From Mesorhizobium huakuii (lineage in GTDB: Bacteria > Pseudomonadota > Alphaproteobacteria > Rhizobiales > Rhizobiaceae), in assembly GCF_030160235.1 (NCBI RefSeq), contig NZ_BSNY01000034.1:214748-278747 (forward strand): 64,000 nucleotides of DNA, read 5' to 3'. The position numbers and the translations under genes are program-made. Position 1 is the first letter of the stretch. Each line of letters begins with the position of its first letter. Of the stretch, positions 19,178 to 27,656 are shown in pieces. The notes beneath the pieces are model-generated. The model did not search any database, was not told the origin of the DNA, and saw only the letters and a list, made by a program, of their open reading frames with translations.

Positions 19178-19522
19178 ATGAACCAGCTGGACGCCACTTT
19201 TGCAGCACTCGCCGATCCGACGCGCCGCGCCATTCTCGCCCGGCTCATCCAGGGCGAAGCATCCGTGATGGAACTCGCCGAGCCTTTCGCGATGAGCCAG
19301 CCTTCGATTTCCAAGCATCTCAAGGTGCTGGAAAACGCCGGGCTGATTTCACGCGGCCGCGACGCACAGCGCCGGCCCTGCCGGTTGGAGGCAAAACCGC
19401 TGGCAGAGGCCAATGACTGGCTGGAGCGATATCGCAAGATCTGGGAAGGCAACTTCCAGCGCCTCGATGCGTTGCTCGGCGCGATGAAGGCCGAGAAAGC
19501 CCCCGACAGTACCGACCAATAG
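19178..19522 (+). CDS. ArsR family transcriptional regulator
   Basis: A 114-residue winged-helix repressor. The fold is evident from LDATFAALADPTRRAILARL, the recognition helix MSQPSISKHLKVLENAGLISR, and a C-terminal helix DWLERYRKIWEGNFQRLDALL. No metal-binding cysteine motif (ELCVCDL) is present, so it belongs to the non-metal SdpR-like group that is usually encoded with SRPBCC proteins. The ATG at 19178 (MNQLDATF) was chosen; an upstream in-frame ATG at 19088 would place the start before the promoter dyad. It is the first gene of a three-gene operon. Confidence 0.92.
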   Translation: MNQLDATFAALADPTRRAILARLIQGEASVMELAEPFAMSQPSISKHLKVLENAGLISRGRDAQRRPCRLEAKPLAEANDWLERYRKIWEGNFQRLDALLGAMKAEKAPDSTDQ

Positions 19523-19595
19523 CCAAAAAAGGTCGCGGCCTGTGTCGGATCGCCGGCCTGCCGCGCGTCCTTTGGCAAACAGGAGGAGGACCATC

Positions 19596-20123
19596 ATGAG
19601 CACCACGACCTTGCCCGGTTCGACCGTCGCCACGCTGACGGTGACCACGCCCAGCGACCGCGAGATTCAGATCACCCGCATCTTCGATGCCTCGCGGCCG
19701 ATGGTCTTCGACTGCTGGACGATACCGGAGCTGCTGAAGGGCTGGCTGCACGGCCCCGATGGCTGGCGGCTGGTGACCTGCGAAATAGACCTCAGGGTTG
19801 GCGGCGCCACGCGCTATGTCTGGCAGCATCGCGATGGCCGCAGCATGGGCATGAGCGGCGCCTATGGCGAGATCGTGCGTCCCGCCAGGATCGTCGCCAC
19901 CGAACTGTTCGACGAGGACTGGACCGGTGGCGAAACCATAGGGACCGTGGTCTTCACCGAACAGGCCGGAAAAACGCTGCTGACGCAGACGGTGCTTTAC
20001 GCCTCGCAAGCGGCCCGCGACGGCGCGCTCGGCACCGGCATGACCCGCGGCATGGGCGAGAGCTATGCCCAGCTCGACGCCTATCTCGCTTCACTTCAGG
20101 ACGCCGCCAAGGGCGCCGCCTGA
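19596..20123 (+). CDS. SRPBCC/AHSA1 domain protein
   Basis: A 175-residue START-like (AHSA1) protein with a hydrophobic ligand cavity. Typical segments are EIQITRIFDASRPMVFDCWT, LKGWLHGPDGW, CEIDLRVGGATRYVWQHRDG, GAYGEIVRPARIVATELFDEDW and the closing helix GMGESYAQLDAYLASL. Such proteins are regularly paired with ArsR-type regulators in proteobacteria, but their ligands are mostly unknown. The start at 19596 has a strong AGGAGGAGGA site. It lies 73 bp after the regulator gene and 43 bp before the VOC gene. Confidence 0.9.
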   Translation: MSTTTLPGSTVATLTVTTPSDREIQITRIFDASRPMVFDCWTIPELLKGWLHGPDGWRLVTCEIDLRVGGATRYVWQHRDGRSMGMSGAYGEIVRPARIVATELFDEDWTGGETIGTVVFTEQAGKTLLTQTVLYASQAARDGALGTGMTRGMGESYAQLDAYLASLQDAAKGAA

Positions 20124-20166
20124 CCCTTCCCCAATGCCCCCAAAGAGAAAAACCGAGGAGAGACGC

Positions 20167-20637
20167 ATGCAGAAGATCACCACCTTCCTGTGGTTCGACG
20201 GCCAGGCCGAAGAGGCGATGAACCACTACATGTCGATCTTCAATAATTCGAAGGAGCTGAGCGTGACTCGTTGGCCCAAGGGCCACGCTGATGAGGGCAA
20301 GGTGCTGGTGGCCTCGTTCGAACTCGACGGCGTCCCGTTCCTGGCGCTCAATGGCGGACCACAATACAAGTTCACCGAGGCGATCTCACTGTCGATCGAC
20401 TGCAAGACGCAGGAAGAAGTCGATCATTTCTGGACCAGGCTCACGGAAGGCGGCGGCGAACCAGGACCCTGTGGCTGGCTGAAGGACAAATTCGGCGTTT
20501 CCTGGCAGGTTGTGCCGGAACAACTGCCGCGTCTGCTTGGGGATGCGGACCGCGCCAAGGCCGGACGGGCGATGAATGCGATGATGCAGATGGGCAAGAT
20601 CGACATCGCCAAGCTCGAGGAGGCGGCGAAGGGGTGA
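20167..20637 (+). CDS. VOC family protein (PhnB/3-demethylubiquinone methyltransferase-like fold)
   Basis: A 156-residue vicinal-oxygen-chelate fold protein. It begins MQKITTFLWFDGQAEEAMNHY and has SIFNNSKELSVTRW, VASFELDGVPFLALNGGPQY, EVDHFWTRLTEGG, CGWLKDKFGVSWQVVP and a helical tail MNAMMQMGKIDIAKLEEA, all typical of the PhnB-like group often labelled 3-demethylubiquinone-9 3-methyltransferase. That label is misleading, because the fold has no methyltransferase site. It follows the SRPBCC gene with a GAGGAGAGACGC ribosome-binding site and ends in a 60-bp repeat that supplies its stop codon. Confidence 0.88.
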   Translation: MQKITTFLWFDGQAEEAMNHYMSIFNNSKELSVTRWPKGHADEGKVLVASFELDGVPFLALNGGPQYKFTEAISLSIDCKTQEEVDHFWTRLTEGGGEPGPCGWLKDKFGVSWQVVPEQLPRLLGDADRAKAGRAMNAMMQMGKIDIAKLEEAAKG

Positions 20638-20693
20638 GAAGCGGTCCGCGTAGCGGACGAAAAGCCAATTGCTTGGCTTTTCGAGCTTCGAAC
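20634..20693 (+). repeat. 60-bp palindromic repeat (family B), copy 1
   Basis: The segment matches 34667-34726 in inverted orientation with one mismatch in 60. It contains two hairpins, one of GGTCCGC/GCGGAC type and one with arms GAAAAGCCAA and TTGGCTTTTC. Its TGA at 20635-20637 is the stop codon of the VOC gene. Confidence 0.85.
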
Positions 20694-20721
20694 GGTGAAG
20701 ACCCGGTCCGCCTTTGGCGGA

Positions 20722-20746
20722 TCAAAAGGTCCAGTGGACCTTTTGA
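20722..20746. repeat. Perfect 11-bp hairpin after the VOC gene
   Basis: TCAAAAGGTCC at 20722-20732 pairs with GGACCTTTTGA at 20736-20746 around a three-base loop. It lies in the 244-bp repeat-filled gap between the VOC gene and prfC and may end VOC operon transcription. Confidence 0.55.
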
Positions 20747-20844
20747 AGGGGCTGAACGCCTGGAGGGCTGGGAGCCCGCGAAGGGCCGGGGCACATTCGC
20801 CAGTCCTTCAACGTCGGCGCTGCCCCTCATCCGCCCTTCGGGCA

Positions 20845-20871
20845 CCTTCTCCCCGTGAAACGGGGAGAAGG
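20845..20871. terminator. Hairpin between VOC operon and prfC
   Basis: CCTTCTCCCCGT (20845-20856) pairs perfectly with ACGGGGAGAAGG (20860-20871) around GAA. The flanking CCCCTCATCCG and GGGCACC text is a common rhizobial intergenic repeat. It sits ten bases beyond the prfC stop codon on the minus strand, so it probably terminates both convergent units. Confidence 0.65.
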
Positions 20872-20881
20872 GAAAGGGTGC

Positions 20882-22474
20882 CTATGCCGCCTTATCGCGG
20901 ACCTGGTAGTCCTTGATGGTGGCGAAGCGGATGGCTTTCCAGCGTTCGGCTTCATAGTTCAGCGAGAAGGCGTGTTGGGCCAGGAACACCGGGTCGTTGT
21001 CGAGGTCCCTGGCAATGTCGCCGCGATGCGCCTCGATGAAGCGGTGCACTTCGGCCTTGTCGTCGGCCGAAATCCAGCGGCAGACGGAAAAGCGCGACAT
21101 CTCGAACTCGACCGGCAGCGTGTATTCGAAGTTCAGCCGCTCTTTCAACACGTCGAGCTGCAGGGCGCCGACGACGCCGACGATGGCAGGTGAGCCGTCC
21201 TCGGGCGAGAACAGCTGCACGACGCCTTCCTCGGCCATCTGGTGCAGCGCTTCCTTGAGTTTCTTCGCCTTCATGGCGTCGCCGAGGCGCACGCGGCGCA
21301 GGATTTCCGGGGCGAAGTTCGGCACGCCCCGGAAAAGAATTTCCTCGCCCTCGGTCAGCGTGTCGCCAATGCGCAGCGTGCCGTGGTTGGGAATGCCGAC
21401 GACATCGCCGGCGAACGCTTCATCCGCCGTGACGCGGGTGCGGGCGAAGAAGAACTGCGGCGCCGACAGGCTCATCGGCTTGCCCGTGCGCACCAGCTTG
21501 GCCTTCATGCCGCGCTCGAGCTTGCCCGAGCAGACGCGCACGAAAGCGATGCGATCGCGGTGGTTGGGGTCCATGTTGGCCTGGATCTTGAAGACGAAGG
21601 ACGTCATCTTGTCCTCGGTCGCCTCGACCTTGCGGGTGTCGGCCTCCTGCGCGCGCGGTGGCGGGCCGAAGGCGCCGAGCGCCTCGATCAGGTCGCGCAC
21701 GCCATAATTGCGCAGCGCCGAGCCGAAATAGACCGGCGTCAGATGGCCCTCGCGGAAGGCATCAATATCAAGAGGTCGGCAAGCCTCGCGGGCGAGTTCC
21801 AGTTCCTCGATGAAGGCCTCGCGCTCGTTCTCTGGCAGCAGCCCGGCGACGCGGTTGGAATCGGGACCGTTGACCGGCGTGCGTTCCTTCTCGTCGTCGC
21901 CCTTGCGCACCGCGTTCAACGCCAGGTGATAGGTGCCGGAAAATGTCCTGCCGCGGCCGATCGGCCAAGTAATGGGTGCGGTATCCAGCGCCAGCTTCTG
22001 CTCGATCTCGTCCAGAATCTCGAACGGATCGCGGCTTTCGCGGTCCATCTTGTTGACGAAGGTGATGATCGGGATGTCGCGCAGCCGGCAGACTTCGAAC
22101 AGTTTCAGCGTGCGCGGCTCGATGCCCTTGGCGGCGTCGATGACCATGACGGCCGAGTCCACCGCCGACAGGGTGCGATAGGTATCGTCGGCGAAATCCT
22201 CGTGGCCGGGCGTGTCGAGCAGGTTGAAGACGTTGTCTTCATACTCGAAGGTCATCACCGAAGTGACGACCGAAATACCGCGCTCGCGCTCGATCTTCAT
22301 CCAGTCGGACCGGGTCTGGATCTTGTCCTTCTTGGCCTTGACCTCGCCGGCAAGCTGGATGGCGCCGCCGAACAGCAGCAGCTTCTCGGTGAGCGTCGTC
22401 TTGCCGGCGTCCGGGTGCGCGATGATCGCGAAGGTGCGGCGGCGCGCCACTTCCTCTGGTATTGTTTCGGGCAT
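20882..22474 (-). CDS. prfC: Peptide chain release factor 3
   Basis: A 530-residue translational GTPase that recycles RF1 and RF2 from the ribosome after peptide release. The G domain has G1 IAHPDAGKTTLTEKL, switch region RERGISVVTSVMTF, G3 LLDTPGHEDFADDTYR, and G4 TFVNKMDRE. Domain 2 and the C-terminal domain follow, with GAMQ-equivalent VGALQLDVLKERL typical of RF3. Length matches E. coli RF3 (529). It is transcribed alone toward the repeat-rich gap, with the ATG at 22474. Confidence 0.96.
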   Translation of the reverse strand: MPETIPEEVARRRTFAIIAHPDAGKTTLTEKLLLFGGAIQLAGEVKAKKDKIQTRSDWMKIERERGISVVTSVMTFEYEDNVFNLLDTPGHEDFADDTYRTLSAVDSAVMVIDAAKGIEPRTLKLFEVCRLRDIPIITFVNKMDRESRDPFEILDEIEQKLALDTAPITWPIGRGRTFSGTYHLALNAVRKGDDEKERTPVNGPDSNRVAGLLPENEREAFIEELELAREACRPLDIDAFREGHLTPVYFGSALRNYGVRDLIEALGAFGPPPRAQEADTRKVEATEDKMTSFVFKIQANMDPNHRDRIAFVRVCSGKLERGMKAKLVRTGKPMSLSAPQFFFARTRVTADEAFAGDVVGIPNHGTLRIGDTLTEGEEILFRGVPNFAPEILRRVRLGDAMKAKKLKEALHQMAEEGVVQLFSPEDGSPAIVGVVGALQLDVLKERLNFEYTLPVEFEMSRFSVCRWISADDKAEVHRFIEAHRGDIARDLDNDPVFLAQHAFSLNYEAERWKAIRFATIKDYQVRDKAA

Positions 22475-22574
22475 TCTCTGGGATTTCCGTGTGACAGGCC
22501 GGGCTTCTAGCAGCGTAGTGCCGGGCTGTCGACCGGTCCGGCGGCGCGGACGCCGCCGGATGCCATGGCTTGTC

Positions 22575-23504
22575 TCAGGCCAGCTCGCCCGTCCGGCTCG
22601 CCAAAACGACCTCCGGGAGCCAGCTGGCGATGGCGCTGCCTATCGCGTCGGCATGATCCTCCTGCAGATAGTGCGCGCCGGGCCCGAGATTGATGAAACC
22701 GCAGTTCTTCAAACCGGCCGCGAATTCCTTCGCAGCCTGCGGCCCGATCAGCGCGCCCGGATCCCCCGCGAATAGCAGTTTCGGATAGGGGGACAGGCGC
22801 AGCGAGCGATGGTCGTGCGCGCTGATAGCGGCAACGTCGGCGGGCTGGTTCTCGATAGGCATTTCCCGGGGCAGGCGCAGGGCCGGCTTGCGCGATTGCG
22901 GCGTGGGGAACGGCGCCCGGTAAGCGTCCATTTCCTTGTCGCTCATCGTGCGCAGCACCGAGGCCGGCAGCACTTTCTCGACGAAGACATTGTCTTCCAG
23001 AACCAGCTTTTCGCCGACACCGGCAGTGCGGAGCGCCTTGAACATTTCGCGGGCTTGCGGGCGCTGGTGAAAATCCTCCCAGCGCTCGAAGGGCCGGATG
23101 AATTCCATGAAGGCGAGGCCGAGGATGCGCTGCGGCCGCCTTGCCGCGAGATGGAAGGCAAGGGCCGTGCCCCAATCCTGCGCGACCAGCACCACGTCGC
23201 TGATATCGAGGGCGTCGAGGAAGGCATCGAGATAGCGGACATGATCGAAGAAGCGATAGTCGATATCGGGCTTGCCGGACTGGCCATAGCCGATCAGGTC
23301 AGGCGCGATGCAGCGGCCAAACGGCGCGACATGAGGGATGATGTCGCGCCAGATATGGGACGAGGTCGGGTTGCCATGCAGGAACAGCACGGTCGGTCCG
23401 GAGGCTCCCGCCTCGACATAGGACATGGTCGAATCGAGTACGGCAATCTGCGCACGTCTCGGCGCGGTGGCGACGGGCTGAGGCGGGTTGGCTTTCGAAC
23501 TCAT
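22575..23504 (-). CDS. dmlA: Haloalkane dehalogenase (HLD-II, DmlA-like)
   Basis: A 309-residue alpha/beta hydrolase that cleaves carbon-halogen bonds hydrolytically. The full HLD-II catalytic pentad is visible: N45 in LHGNPTSS, nucleophile D110 and halide-binding W111 in VAQDWGTA, acid E134 in AFMEFIRP and H278 in GPGAHYLQEDH. These positions parallel LinB. Sequence and organism fit the M. loti DmlA enzyme as I recall it. The ATG at 23504 overlaps the stop of the tetR gene by four bases, so regulator and enzyme are coupled. The frame is open further upstream but only overlaps tetR. Natural substrate is unknown; induction by a halogenated or similar hydrophobic compound via the TetR protein is likely. 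Confidence 0.87.
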   Translation of the reverse strand: MSSKANPPQPVATAPRRAQIAVLDSTMSYVEAGASGPTVLFLHGNPTSSHIWRDIIPHVAPFGRCIAPDLIGYGQSGKPDIDYRFFDHVRYLDAFLDALDISDVVLVAQDWGTALAFHLAARRPQRILGLAFMEFIRPFERWEDFHQRPQAREMFKALRTAGVGEKLVLEDNVFVEKVLPASVLRTMSDKEMDAYRAPFPTPQSRKPALRLPREMPIENQPADVAAISAHDHRSLRLSPYPKLLFAGDPGALIGPQAAKEFAAGLKNCGFINLGPGAHYLQEDHADAIGSAIASWLPEVVLASRTGELA

Positions 23505-24097
23505 GGGGTCGGCTCCTTTGCGAACACCGTGCTGAAGATGACTTTCTTGAACCGCTCGAGCGGTTCGGGGCTGCGCTCGACCTTCATGCGCAGCATGGCG
23601 CCCTGCCAGGACGACAGCAGGAAATCGGCGAGGTCCTCGGCCTCGAAGGTCTTGGCGATGTCGCCAGCTGCCTGGCCTTCCGCGATGCAAACGGCGAATG
23701 GCTGGCGCCAGCGCTCGAAGATAGCGACGAGTTGCAAGCGCAACGGCTCGCTGTGCACCGCTGTCTCGAGGCTGAGATTGCCGATCATGCAGCCGCGCGC
23801 CCAGTCATGCGCCTCGAGCTTCGAGGTGATGACGTCGAGGTAGCGGCGCAGCCTGCCGATGGGCGGCGTGCCGTCCTGCGCCAGCGCTGCCTCGACCAGC
23901 CCACTGACATAGGTGAAGTAGCGGTCCAGCACTTCGCCGACGAACGCCTCCTTGGAGGCGAAATGATTGGTGAAGGATCCCGGCCGGGCATCGGCGGCGG
24001 CAACGATGTCGCGCACGCCGGCGGCAGCATAGCCTGAATTCCAGATGGTCCGGAAACCGGCGTCGAGGAGTTTTTCGCGGAGTGATTGTCTAGCCAT
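23501..24097 (-). CDS. TetR family regulator of the dehalogenase operon
   Basis: A 198-residue TetR-type repressor. The helix-turn-helix (about 1-50) reads SLREKLLDAGFRTIWNSGYAAAGVRDIVAAAD, then GSFTNHFASKEAFVGEVLDRYF, which is the recognition helix and the universal TetR fourth helix. The C-terminal domain, with ARGCMIGNLSLE, resembles the LmrA/YxaF-like group. It is the first gene of a two-gene operon with the haloalkane dehalogenase. A perfect 20-bp palindrome sits within its promoter, so it almost certainly represses itself and the enzyme. The predicted transcription start coincides with the ATG at 24097. Confidence 0.93.
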   Translation of the reverse strand: MARQSLREKLLDAGFRTIWNSGYAAAGVRDIVAAADARPGSFTNHFASKEAFVGEVLDRYFTYVSGLVEAALAQDGTPPIGRLRRYLDVITSKLEAHDWARGCMIGNLSLETAVHSEPLRLQLVAIFERWRQPFAVCIAEGQAAGDIAKTFEAEDLADFLLSSWQGAMLRMKVERSPEPLERFKKVIFSTVFAKEPTP

Positions 24098-24103
24098 GGC
24101 CGA

Positions 24104-24131
24104 ATAATACGTACGTACGTATTACTGTCAA
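24104..24131 (-). promoter_or_regulatory. Promoter with 20-bp TetR operator
   Basis: On the minus strand, TTGACA (24131-24126) and TATTAT (24109-24104) are spaced by 16 bp. The perfect palindrome TAATACGTACGTACGTATTA covers 24105-24124, filling the spacer and most of the -10. Seven bases after the -10 is the A of the tetR ATG (24097), and no Shine-Dalgarno sequence is present, so the mRNA is predicted to be leaderless. Confidence 0.8.
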
Positions 24132-24224
24132 GCACATATTTTTGCCGTGTCCGATGTTGGCAAGAGACGAATGGGGTGGCACTGCAAGAGCATCCTCGGC
24201 GGACCACCAGGTAAAGGAGCGAAC

Positions 24225-25298
24225 ATGGCTGCGGCGAAACAAGTGATCGTCATCGGCGCCGGCATCATCGGCGCCTCGATCGCCTGGCATCTGACCAGGG
24301 CAGGCGCGCGGGTCACGGTCGTTTCCGAAAGCGGCCCAGGTGGCGTCGCGACACCCAATTCCTTTGCCTGGATCAACGCCAGCTGGGGCAACCCAGAGAT
24401 CTATTTCCGGCTGCGAACCCGCGCCATGGCCGAGTGGAGGCGACTGGCGAATGAACTGTCTGGGCTGCCGCTCGCCTGGTGCGGCGGCCTGTGCTGGGAC
24501 CTGCCGGCCGACCGGGTCGAGGCCTACGCGGCCGAACACTCTTCATGGGGCTACGGCATCGAACGCGTTGGCCGCGAGCGGGCGGCGCAAATCGAACCCA
24601 ACCTCGCCGAGCCTCCTGAATTCGCCGTCTATGTCGCGGAGGAAGGCGTGGCCGAACCGGTTGCGACGGCCAGGGCCCTGCTGGCGGATGCCGAACGGCA
24701 TGGCGCGCGGGTCGTTGCGAGCACGGTCTCGGCGCTGGTCCAGACCAATGGCAGGACGACCGGCGTGGACACATCGCATGGGCTGATTGCCGCCGACGAG
24801 GTGGTGATCGCGGCTGGCGTCGGCTCGCCCGACATTGCCGCGACGGCCGGCATCAAGCTGCCGATCGAAACGCCCCCTGGCCTGATCGTCCATTCGCGGC
24901 CATACAAAAGGCTGCTCAACGGCCTGGTGCACGCCGAGAGGCTGCACATACGCCAGACAGCCGAGGGCCGCATCATCGCCGGCTCGGATTTCGCCGGCGG
25001 CGATCCCGGCGAGAACCCCGAAGCCACGGCACGCGACTTGTTCGCGGCCACGAAAGCGGCGTTGCGCGACGCCGAAGGGCTGGAACTCGATTTCCACACC
25101 ATCGGCTACCGCCCCAATCCGATCGACGGTTTTCCGATCATCGGCCGAGCCGAGGGCATGGACGGGCTCTATGTCGCGGTGATGCATTCAGGTATCACGC
25201 TGGCGCCGGCCGTTGGCCTGTTTACGGCCAGGGAAATCCTCGATGGTGAGCGCGACCCGTTGCTGACGCCCTATGGGTTGTCGCGCTTCGCTCAATAG
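24225..25298 (+). CDS. FAD-dependent oxidoreductase of the glycine/D-amino acid oxidase (DAO) family
   Basis: A 357-residue flavoprotein that would oxidise an amine or amino acid. The FAD-binding motif is VIVIGAGIIGASIAWHLTRAG, preceded by only five residues. The FAD-proximal region GPGGVATPNSFAWINASWGNP and the C-terminal TIGYRPNPIDGFPIIGRAEG, LYVAVMHSGITLAPAVG are typical of DadA/ThiO-like proteins. Substrate cannot be assigned. The ATG at 24225 has AAAGGAG seven bases upstream; a longer frame from 24147 lacks homology. It is divergent from tetR and overlaps the convergent amidase gene by seven bases, which might point to amide or amine catabolism. Confidence 0.87.
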   Translation: MAAAKQVIVIGAGIIGASIAWHLTRAGARVTVVSESGPGGVATPNSFAWINASWGNPEIYFRLRTRAMAEWRRLANELSGLPLAWCGGLCWDLPADRVEAYAAEHSSWGYGIERVGRERAAQIEPNLAEPPEFAVYVAEEGVAEPVATARALLADAERHGARVVASTVSALVQTNGRTTGVDTSHGLIAADEVVIAAGVGSPDIAATAGIKLPIETPPGLIVHSRPYKRLLNGLVHAERLHIRQTAEGRIIAGSDFAGGDPGENPEATARDLFAATKAALRDAEGLELDFHTIGYRPNPIDGFPIIGRAEGMDGLYVAVMHSGITLAPAVGLFTAREILDGERDPLLTPYGLSRFAQ

Positions 25299-26665
25299 CC
25301 CGGCGGGCGGCGAAAGCCGCCGGTGAGCGGCTCGATCGCCGCCGCGACACCAAGCAGCCGCGCCTCCGACCAGCGTTTGCCGACCAATTGCAGGCCGATC
25401 GGCAGGCCGTCGCGATCTTCTCCGCACGGCATCGAAAGTGCCGGATGGCCGCTGTAGTTGAAGACGGCGCCATAGGCCGGCAGCATCCAGTAGTTTTGGC
25501 CCTTGCCGTCAACCTTGATCGGCGTGCCCGGTTCGCAATGCGGAAAGGCCGTGGTCATCGCGACCGGGCAGAGCAGCGCATCCCAGTCGTCGAAGAACCG
25601 GTCCCAGGCGAGAATGGATCGGTCGCGGCGGGCGAGCGCTTCGAACCAGCGCGATACCGGTGTCGGTCGCTCCGGCGGCTCCTGCTGCGCCGCCTCCATC
25701 ATCATGCCGATCAGTGCCCCGCCTTGGGCGAGATCGTCGTGCAAGTCGAGCTTGGGCAGCTTCGCCTGCTCCACGATCGCCCCAGCCGTTTGCAGCTGCC
25801 TTGCGAGGTTCTCGACCGTGACGCCGATGTTGCCGGCCACCGGCAAGCCGGGGAAGGACGGCGCGCAGGCGATGCGCAATGTCTTCAGGTCGAGCCTCGG
25901 CGTGGTCTCGACCGGCACCGACGCCAGATCGGTGTCGCGTCCATCCGGCCCGGCTATGATTCGATAGATCAGCGACAGATCGTCCACGCCGCGCGCCAGC
26001 GGGCCAAGGCAGGACATCAGCCGCACGCTGCGCGCGGCATCGTCAGGATTTGGGAAGGCGCCGGCCAGCGAGACGCGGTGTTCGGTCGGCTTCAGGCCAT
26101 AGACGCCGCAGAACGCGGCGGGCAGGCGGATCGAATCCTGCATGTCGGTGCCGACGTCGAACGGCGTCATACCGGCCGCCACCGCCACAGCGGCGCCGCC
26201 GCTCGAGCCGCCCGCCGTGCGCTCAAGGTTCCAAGGATTGCTGGTGCGCCCGAACAGCGGATTGTTCGACTGCCAGTCGGACAGCATAGTGGCGACATTG
26301 GTCTTGGCCATCAGCACACCGCCGGCTGCCTTCAGCCTGGCAACGACCGGGCTGTCGCGGCTCGCCACATAATCGGCGAAGGGCGGGAAGCCGACAGTGG
26401 TTTTCATGCCGGATGTCTCGTGCATGTCCTTCAGCGTGAAGGGAACGCCATGCAGCGGCCCGAGCGTGCCGCCGCGCGCGAGTGCCGCATCGGCCTTCCT
26501 GGCGCGTTCGTACGCGCCCTCCCTGTCGAGCGAGATGACTGCGTTGACGCCTCCATTGTGCCGGTCGATCTGCGCCAGATGGGCATCGAGCGCTTCGACG
26601 GCGGAGATTTTGCGACGGGCGATGGCTGCGGCGAGTTCGACTGTCGAGGAGAAGACAAGGTCCAT
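25292..26665 (-). CDS. Amidase signature family hydrolase
   Basis: A 457-residue amidase with a Ser-cisSer-Lys triad: K79 in GVPFTLKDMHET, the GGSSGG pair at 152-157, and nucleophile S178 in DMQDSIRLPAAFCGVYGLKP. The GG that normally precedes the nucleophile (GGSIR) is replaced by QD, an unusual change close to the oxyanion hole, although the rest of the signature is intact. It would hydrolyse a linear amide; it might instead be a GatA-like relative, but no gatB or gatC is nearby. It precedes a class II amidotransferase gene on the same strand, 175 bp upstream. Confidence 0.87.
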   Translation of the reverse strand: MDLVFSSTVELAAAIARRKISAVEALDAHLAQIDRHNGGVNAVISLDREGAYERARKADAALARGGTLGPLHGVPFTLKDMHETSGMKTTVGFPPFADYVASRDSPVVARLKAAGGVLMAKTNVATMLSDWQSNNPLFGRTSNPWNLERTAGGSSGGAAVAVAAGMTPFDVGTDMQDSIRLPAAFCGVYGLKPTEHRVSLAGAFPNPDDAARSVRLMSCLGPLARGVDDLSLIYRIIAGPDGRDTDLASVPVETTPRLDLKTLRIACAPSFPGLPVAGNIGVTVENLARQLQTAGAIVEQAKLPKLDLHDDLAQGGALIGMMMEAAQQEPPERPTPVSRWFEALARRDRSILAWDRFFDDWDALLCPVAMTTAFPHCEPGTPIKVDGKGQNYWMLPAYGAVFNYSGHPALSMPCGEDRDGLPIGLQLVGKRWSEARLLGVAAAIEPLTGGFRRPPGY

Positions 26666-26840
26666 GGCGAATGCTCCGGCTTGGCCGCGCTCGCTTGGAA
26701 AATGGCGGACAGCGACACGACTTCAAGCGGAGTTGAGCATTCGGAGCCTGGTGGTGCTTGATCGAAATTGCGCCGACCGTCTGTCGAGATCAGCGCTTTG
26801 CGCCCCTCCGTCCTGCGGCGTTTCCGACTTGGAGAAGGAT

Positions 26841-27641
26841 TTACCCGACTAGGGCCAGCTTCGCCGCCGTCGGCGCAAATGGCCGAATGCTGATCCCATC
26901 GCCAGTCATGGTGACGAAACTCGATGGCGGGATCGCCTGCCAATCTCCACCCTCGCGATCGAAAGGTTCGGAGACGATGCAGCGGCCGCCGCCTTTGCGC
27001 AAGGAGGAGGTGTAAAGCGTCGGCGCATGGGCGTCGGTGGCGTAGCGTACCGCATGCAGGGCCTGCCCGTCCGAGAAGGCGGCGGTGAGTTTCAGTGCCG
27101 GTTCGAGACCGGCGCGGCGCGAGGCTTCGAGCACACGGGCAGTGGCGCGCGAGACCGCGCCTTGCGGGTCGCCGGCCAACCCCTCGTCGATCATCAGCAG
27201 AAAGAACAGTTCGGAATCGGTGGTGCCTTCGCGCTGGTCGAAGACGGCGTCGGACAGCGAATTCTCCAGCGCGCGGCGGATCTTCTCGAAGCCGCCGATC
27301 TGGCCATTGTGCATGAACGACCAGCGGCCGGAGATGAAGGGATGGCAGTTCATGCGGCTGGTGGCGCCCCCGGTGGAGGCCCGCACATGGGCGAGGAACA
27401 GGCCGGATTTGATCTGCCGGCACAGGCTCTTCAGATTGGGATCGGACCAGGCCGGCAGGATGTCGCGGTAGAGGCCGGGCTCCGGCCGGTCGCCATACCA
27501 GGCAAGGCCGAAACCGTCGCCATTGGTCGGCGACTTGGCTTCCTGGGCGCAATGGCTCTGAGCGATCAGCGAGTGGCAGGGAGCCGTCAGAATGTCTTCA
27601 AGAAAGACCGCTTCACCGAGATAGGCCGCCCACCGGCACAT
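26841..27641 (-). CDS. Class II glutamine amidotransferase (YafJ-like)
   Basis: A 266-residue Ntn-type glutaminase. The nucleophile is the cysteine at position 2 (MCRWAAYLG), exposed after removal of Met1. The family motifs NGDGFGLAWYGD, FLAHVRASTGGATSRMNCHPF and WSFMHNGQIGGF are all present. A stand-alone glutaminase domain of this length matches YafJ and EgtC relatives. No ergothioneine genes (egtB, egtD) are seen nearby, so the acceptor is unknown. It lies between the amidase gene and a small DUF6356 gene on the same strand. Confidence 0.9.
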   Translation of the reverse strand: MCRWAAYLGEAVFLEDILTAPCHSLIAQSHCAQEAKSPTNGDGFGLAWYGDRPEPGLYRDILPAWSDPNLKSLCRQIKSGLFLAHVRASTGGATSRMNCHPFISGRWSFMHNGQIGGFEKIRRALENSLSDAVFDQREGTTDSELFFLLMIDEGLAGDPQGAVSRATARVLEASRRAGLEPALKLTAAFSDGQALHAVRYATDAHAPTLYTSSLRKGGGRCIVSEPFDREGGDWQAIPPSSFVTMTGDGISIRPFAPTAAKLALVG

Positions 27642-27656
27642 CGCTTCTGTCGTCCT

